The notes below the pieces were generated by a model. The model was not told where the DNA came from and searched no databases. It saw nothing but the letters and a program-made list of their open reading frames with translations. 64,000 nucleotides of DNA from Pseudomonas ovata (lineage in GTDB: Bacteria > Pseudomonadota > Gammaproteobacteria > Pseudomonadales > Pseudomonadaceae): NCBI RefSeq assembly GCF_003131185.1, contig NZ_QFFU01000018.1, forward strand, positions 1 through 64,000. Direction: 5' to 3'. Of the stretch, positions 61,575 through 64,000 are shown piece after piece; the stretch's first letter is position 1, and the number at the start of each line of letters is the position of its first letter. Both the position numbers and the translations under genes were made by a program.

Positions 61575-61594
61575 TGTATAGCCAAAGGCTTACA
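61575..61594. promoter_or_regulatory. GacA-type upstream activating sequence, copy 1
   Basis: TGTATAGCCAAAGGCTTACA is a near-palindrome about 45 nt before a TATATT -10 box. It resembles the GacA site TGTAAG-N6-CTTACA but is 2 nt longer. The identical 20-mer occurs before the second sRNA copy. Confidence 0.65.
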
Positions 61595-61650
61595 CGCAAT
61601 AGAGCAACATTGCCCTTTGCACACCCTGCGCATAAGCCTATATTTGGATC

Positions 61651-61766
61651 CAACCACTGGTGAGCAGGAAGCCCGCCAGGATCAAGGATGATCGACCATG
61701 CCCGGATGCTCCTGACAGGATGTTGGAATGGTCTTGGAACAAGAACCCGCCTCGGCGGGTTTTTTA
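61651..61766 (+). ncRNA. rsmX: RsmX-type regulatory small RNA, copy 1
   Basis: A -10 box TATATT at 61639-61644 and a terminator (CCCGCCTCGGCGGGTTTTTT) bound an RNA of about 116 nt with no coding potential. It carries seven GGA triplets, several as AGGA in loops or single strands, which is how Rsm RNAs bind and titrate RsmA/RsmE. Size, promoter site and GGA number fit RsmX. The 5' end is estimated from the -10 box. Confidence 0.8.
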
Positions 61767-61806
61767 TTGCCTGTGAAAAAGCAAATGCGAATCAGGCCGA
61801 TCAGCA

Positions 61807-61826
61807 TGTATAGCCAAAGGCTTACA
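61807..61826. promoter_or_regulatory. GacA-type upstream activating sequence, copy 2
   Basis: The same 20-mer as at 61575, again about 43 nt before a TATATT -10 box (61870-61875). Perfect conservation of this site, while the bases around it differ, shows it is under selection. Confidence 0.65.
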
Positions 61827-61881
61827 CGCATTTAGGATAATCGCTCTTTGAAGCCCGTCCGGATACGCATATATTGGATCC

Positions 61882-61998
61882 AATCCACTGACAAGCAGGA
61901 CGCGGGTCAGGATCAAGGATGATCAACCATTGCCTGGACGCTGCTGACAGGGAGTTGGAATGGTTTTGGACAACAAACCCGCCTCGGCGGGTTTTTTA
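61882..61998 (+). ncRNA. rsmX: RsmX-type regulatory small RNA, copy 2
   Basis: This second copy of about 117 nt begins after the -10 box at 61870-61875 and ends with the same terminator hairpin (CCCGCCTCGGCGGGTTTTTT). It has seven GGA triplets at similar places (AGGATCAAGGATGATC is shared). The body differs from copy 1 at many bases, so the duplication is old and both copies appear maintained. It would add to GacA-driven release of RsmA-repressed mRNAs. Confidence 0.8.
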
Positions 61999-62019
61999 TT
62001 GCCTGCGGTAAAGTCAGTG

Positions 62020-62043
62020 TTCGCGACCGTTGGTCGCTCCTAC
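62020..62043. repeat. Single REP covering the stop codon of the M48 gene
   Basis: TTCGCGACCGTTGGTCGCTCC followed by TAC is the same REP type as at 16587. On the minus strand it supplies the TAG stop of the protease gene, so the REP inserted at the very end of that gene or the gene was shortened into it. Confidence 0.75.
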
Positions 62044-64000
62044 AATTGCTGCAACACGTGCCGGGCATGGCCGGCATTGATGTAGGTCTGCACCAGTTCG
62101 GCCAGCTCATCGATCTGGAGCGTCTTGCCATCACGGCAGAATTTTTCCAGCTTCAGGGTTACCAATCGTTGCTTGCGGTCAACCTTGGCCCCGGGCTGGA
62201 AATACCCACGCCGGGTGATCTCGGGCAAGGGCACCTGTTCTTCCAGGATAAAGCTCAGTTGGGTGCCCTGATGAATCTCCAGATTGAAGAGCGCAATGTC
62301 CCAGATCGGCACCGGTGTCTTGATATTGGCAAACACCAGGTGATCGGGTGTCAATGACAGTGCAGTCTGGTCGGCGCGGCGGATCAGGCGCACGGACGAA
62401 GGCAGCAAGGAGGCCCCGACCCCGGTGGCGATGAAGCCGACGATCAGCAGCACTTCCTTGGCGTCCGAGGTTTCCTGCGGCAGAAACAGCGGCGCCAGCA
62501 GCGCCACCAGGCCGGCCCCGGTCATCAGGCCGAACAACACGGTCGTCACCCAGCCGTGGATCCTCGCGCCTTCGTGCAAATGCACCTCGCCTTCGACCCG
62601 ACCGGCCGTGTCGCGCAGTTGCTGGACCAGCTCGGCATCCTGAACGGCGTAATAGTCGAGAAAGTCCTGGCCCAGGCGCGCGCACAACCCTGGCGCATCA
62701 CTGAAATACCCGTGCAGGACGTGCCCGGCCTGCACGGCATCCACAGGCCGCACCCCGCGGCTGATGGCCACCTCGGTCTCGACCTGCAAGGCCACCAGGC
62801 GCTCGCCGTTACAAGGGTGGGTGTCGGAAGGGTGCGGCAGTTGCACCGTCAGGTAGTCGTCGGGCAACACCAGCGCCTGTTGCGCCAGCTCGTTGAACAG
62901 GCTGGCCGGCAGGTCGACCTCCCGGGGCTGTTCGGGATCGGCGGCCATCGCCGGGACCATGCGCGCCTCCAGCCCCTGGACGAGCAATGGCTCGATGGCG
63001 CTGATTCTGACCAGCGCCGAGGCGGCGGCCAGTTGCCCGCCCAGTTGCGCACCGGCCGCATCGGCGGCCAGCTCGCGCTGGCGGCTCCAGTGGCTCACCG
63101 AGTGGTCGAACGACGCCAGGAAATGCAGCCCCAGCATGAAGGACGGCTGCATGATCAAGCGTTGCAGCAGCCCGCCTTCGACCAGGATATCGACCATCAC
63201 CGTCATGCTGCGGCCAATGCCGTCGTAGATCGGCAGAAAGCGCAGGCTGTACTCGGTGTCTTCACCGGCGAAATGCGCCAGCTCATGACCAATCACCGCA
63301 CTGACCTCAGCGCTGTCGAGCACCCCCAGGTAGGTGATGGGCACATGCAGCGTGCGCCCGGACAAGCTCGTGCCGCACGGCTGCAGTTGAACATCACTGG
63401 AGGTGACGTAAAAGCCTTCGCTGAGACCGACGACGATATGCTGCGGCGCCAGCGCGCCCAGGCGCTCGGCCAGGGTGTCGACGAACGCCCACAGGCCCGG
63501 GGCCTGCTCGCGACCCACGGCCTGCCCCAGTACCGGCAAGGGCGCCGGCTCGAACATGTGCAGGATGACACGCAGTTGCCGGATGGCGCGCCACAGCATG
63601 TACACACACAGCAGCCCGAATGCCCCGACCACGATCATGACACTGAACCGCACTTGCGACAGCTGGCCGTCAGGCCACAGGCTCAGGCCTTCGAACCCCA
63701 TGATGCCCACCACGGCGGCGCTCATGGCCAGGACATGGCCCATCAGCACGTACGGCAGCCGTTGGCTGACCCAGGTAAAGGTCTGCAGCAGACGCTCACG
63801 CGAGTGCGCGGCCCGCGCCGCCGCCCGCGATACCCCCAGCAACCCGATCAAGCCGATCAGCGCCGCCAGCAGGCTGGTCACCATGACCATGATGGCCAGC
63901 CCATGCCGGGCCCTGTCGATCGACAGCTGCGTCTCCAGGTGCGTACTGACCCGCGCCTGGCGCTTCAAGGCCTCAGGGATCGAGATGCGCTGGGAGCCGA
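62040..64000 (-). CDS. M48-family membrane metalloprotease (5' end outside window)
   Basis: At least 653 codons are visible; the frame stays open to the window edge, so the start lies to the right. The zinc motif HELAH is in EVSAVIGHELAHFAGEDTEY, with the third ligand region in RQRELAADAAGAQLGG. Membrane segments are seen near the N-terminus (AIMVMVTSLLAALIGLIGLL, LMGHVLAMSAAVVGIMGF, FSVMIVVGAFGLLCVYML) and near VTTVLFGLMTGAGLVALLAP, followed by a cytosolic C-terminal domain. It resembles HtpX/M48 proteases in the core but is longer. The stop codon falls in a REP. Confidence 0.85.
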   Translation of the reverse strand, partial: GSQRISIPEALKRQARVSTHLETQLSIDRARHGLAIMVMVTSLLAALIGLIGLLGVSRAAARAAHSRERLLQTFTWVSQRLPYVLMGHVLAMSAAVVGIMGFEGLSLWPDGQLSQVRFSVMIVVGAFGLLCVYMLWRAIRQLRVILHMFEPAPLPVLGQAVGREQAPGLWAFVDTLAERLGALAPQHIVVGLSEGFYVTSSDVQLQPCGTSLSGRTLHVPITYLGVLDSAEVSAVIGHELAHFAGEDTEYSLRFLPIYDGIGRSMTVMVDILVEGGLLQRLIMQPSFMLGLHFLASFDHSVSHWSRQRELAADAAGAQLGGQLAAASALVRISAIEPLLVQGLEARMVPAMAADPEQPREVDLPASLFNELAQQALVLPDDYLTVQLPHPSDTHPCNGERLVALQVETEVAISRGVRPVDAVQAGHVLHGYFSDAPGLCARLGQDFLDYYAVQDAELVQQLRDTAGRVEGEVHLHEGARIHGWVTTVLFGLMTGAGLVALLAPLFLPQETSDAKEVLLIVGFIATGVGASLLPSSVRLIRRADQTALSLTPDHLVFANIKTPVPIWDIALFNLEIHQGTQLSFILEEQVPLPEITRRGYFQPGAKVDRKQRLVTLKLEKFCRDGKTLQIDELAELVQTYINAGHARHVLQQL

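Overview
The window looks like a Pseudomonas chromosome from the P. putida / P. fluorescens side of the genus rather than P. aeruginosa. It is GC-rich, with Pseudomonas-type REP sequences, an OprD-family porin, a four-gene dTDP-rhamnose operon followed by dctBD, and then a cysQ-nudE-yrfG-lysM-lysR-fdhD-fdhF-like block whose order I recall from PAO1 (about PA5161-PA5185). It also carries two tandem RsmX-type small RNAs. As far as I recall P. aeruginosa lacks rsmX.

Bases 1-5740 form a mobile or acquired segment. On the minus strand there is part of an IS66-family element (tnpC start, tnpB) whose tnpB is split by a group II intron encoding a reverse transcriptase-maturase. Splicing would restore the tnpB frame. 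The outer IS end is present twice as a 31-bp tandem repeat. Next come a 91-aa gene of unknown function and a visibly AT-rich two-gene operon (2879-5406). It encodes a DGQHR-like protein and a protein with a C-terminal HEPN-type R-x4-H motif, translationally coupled through an ATGA overlap. This is the best candidate for an undescribed defence-type system. A sequence resembling the 3' end of a tRNA with CCA, plus an orphan terminator (5675-5739), may mark the right edge of the island.

Bases 5740-16700 are accessory and partly degraded. They hold a frameshifted XRE antitoxin with a toxin remnant, two DUF1963/YwqG-like proteins on opposite strands, a GyrI-like protein cut from an AraC regulator, a tryptophan-rich unknown protein, a secreted protein, a GAF protein, an HBM-type chemoreceptor, and DUF4087 and DUF6933 proteins.

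Bases 16721-24363 are a five-gene minus-strand operon: SWIM zinc finger, DUF5691, MoxR AAA+ ATPase, DUF5682 and VWA. It is related to E. coli yehLMPQ. Bases 24505-45628 are general accessory and metabolic genes: two MFS transporters, a sulfatase-fold membrane protein, cytochrome b561 plus PepSY beside a divergent two-component system, a MocR regulator, a cluster of immunity-like proteins (DUF5713, ankyrin, SUKH), a quinone oxidoreductase with a small XapX gene, AraC, YcaC-like hydrolase, OprD, agmatine deiminase, and a kinase-aminotransferase fusion.

Bases 45886-64000 are core chromosome: rfbBACD for dTDP-L-rhamnose, the dctBD C4-dicarboxylate system, nucleotide housekeeping enzymes (cysQ, nudE, yrfG), a BON-LysM protein, a LysR regulator, fdhD with an FdhF/YdeP-type molybdoenzyme, a candidate minus-strand sRNA, a glycine-zipper protein, a thioesterase, tandem rsmX genes of the Gac/Rsm network, and a partial M48 metalloprotease. 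Two copies of a composite REP element with perfect 25-bp inverted ends (33753 and 55333) and several simple REPs lie between genes.
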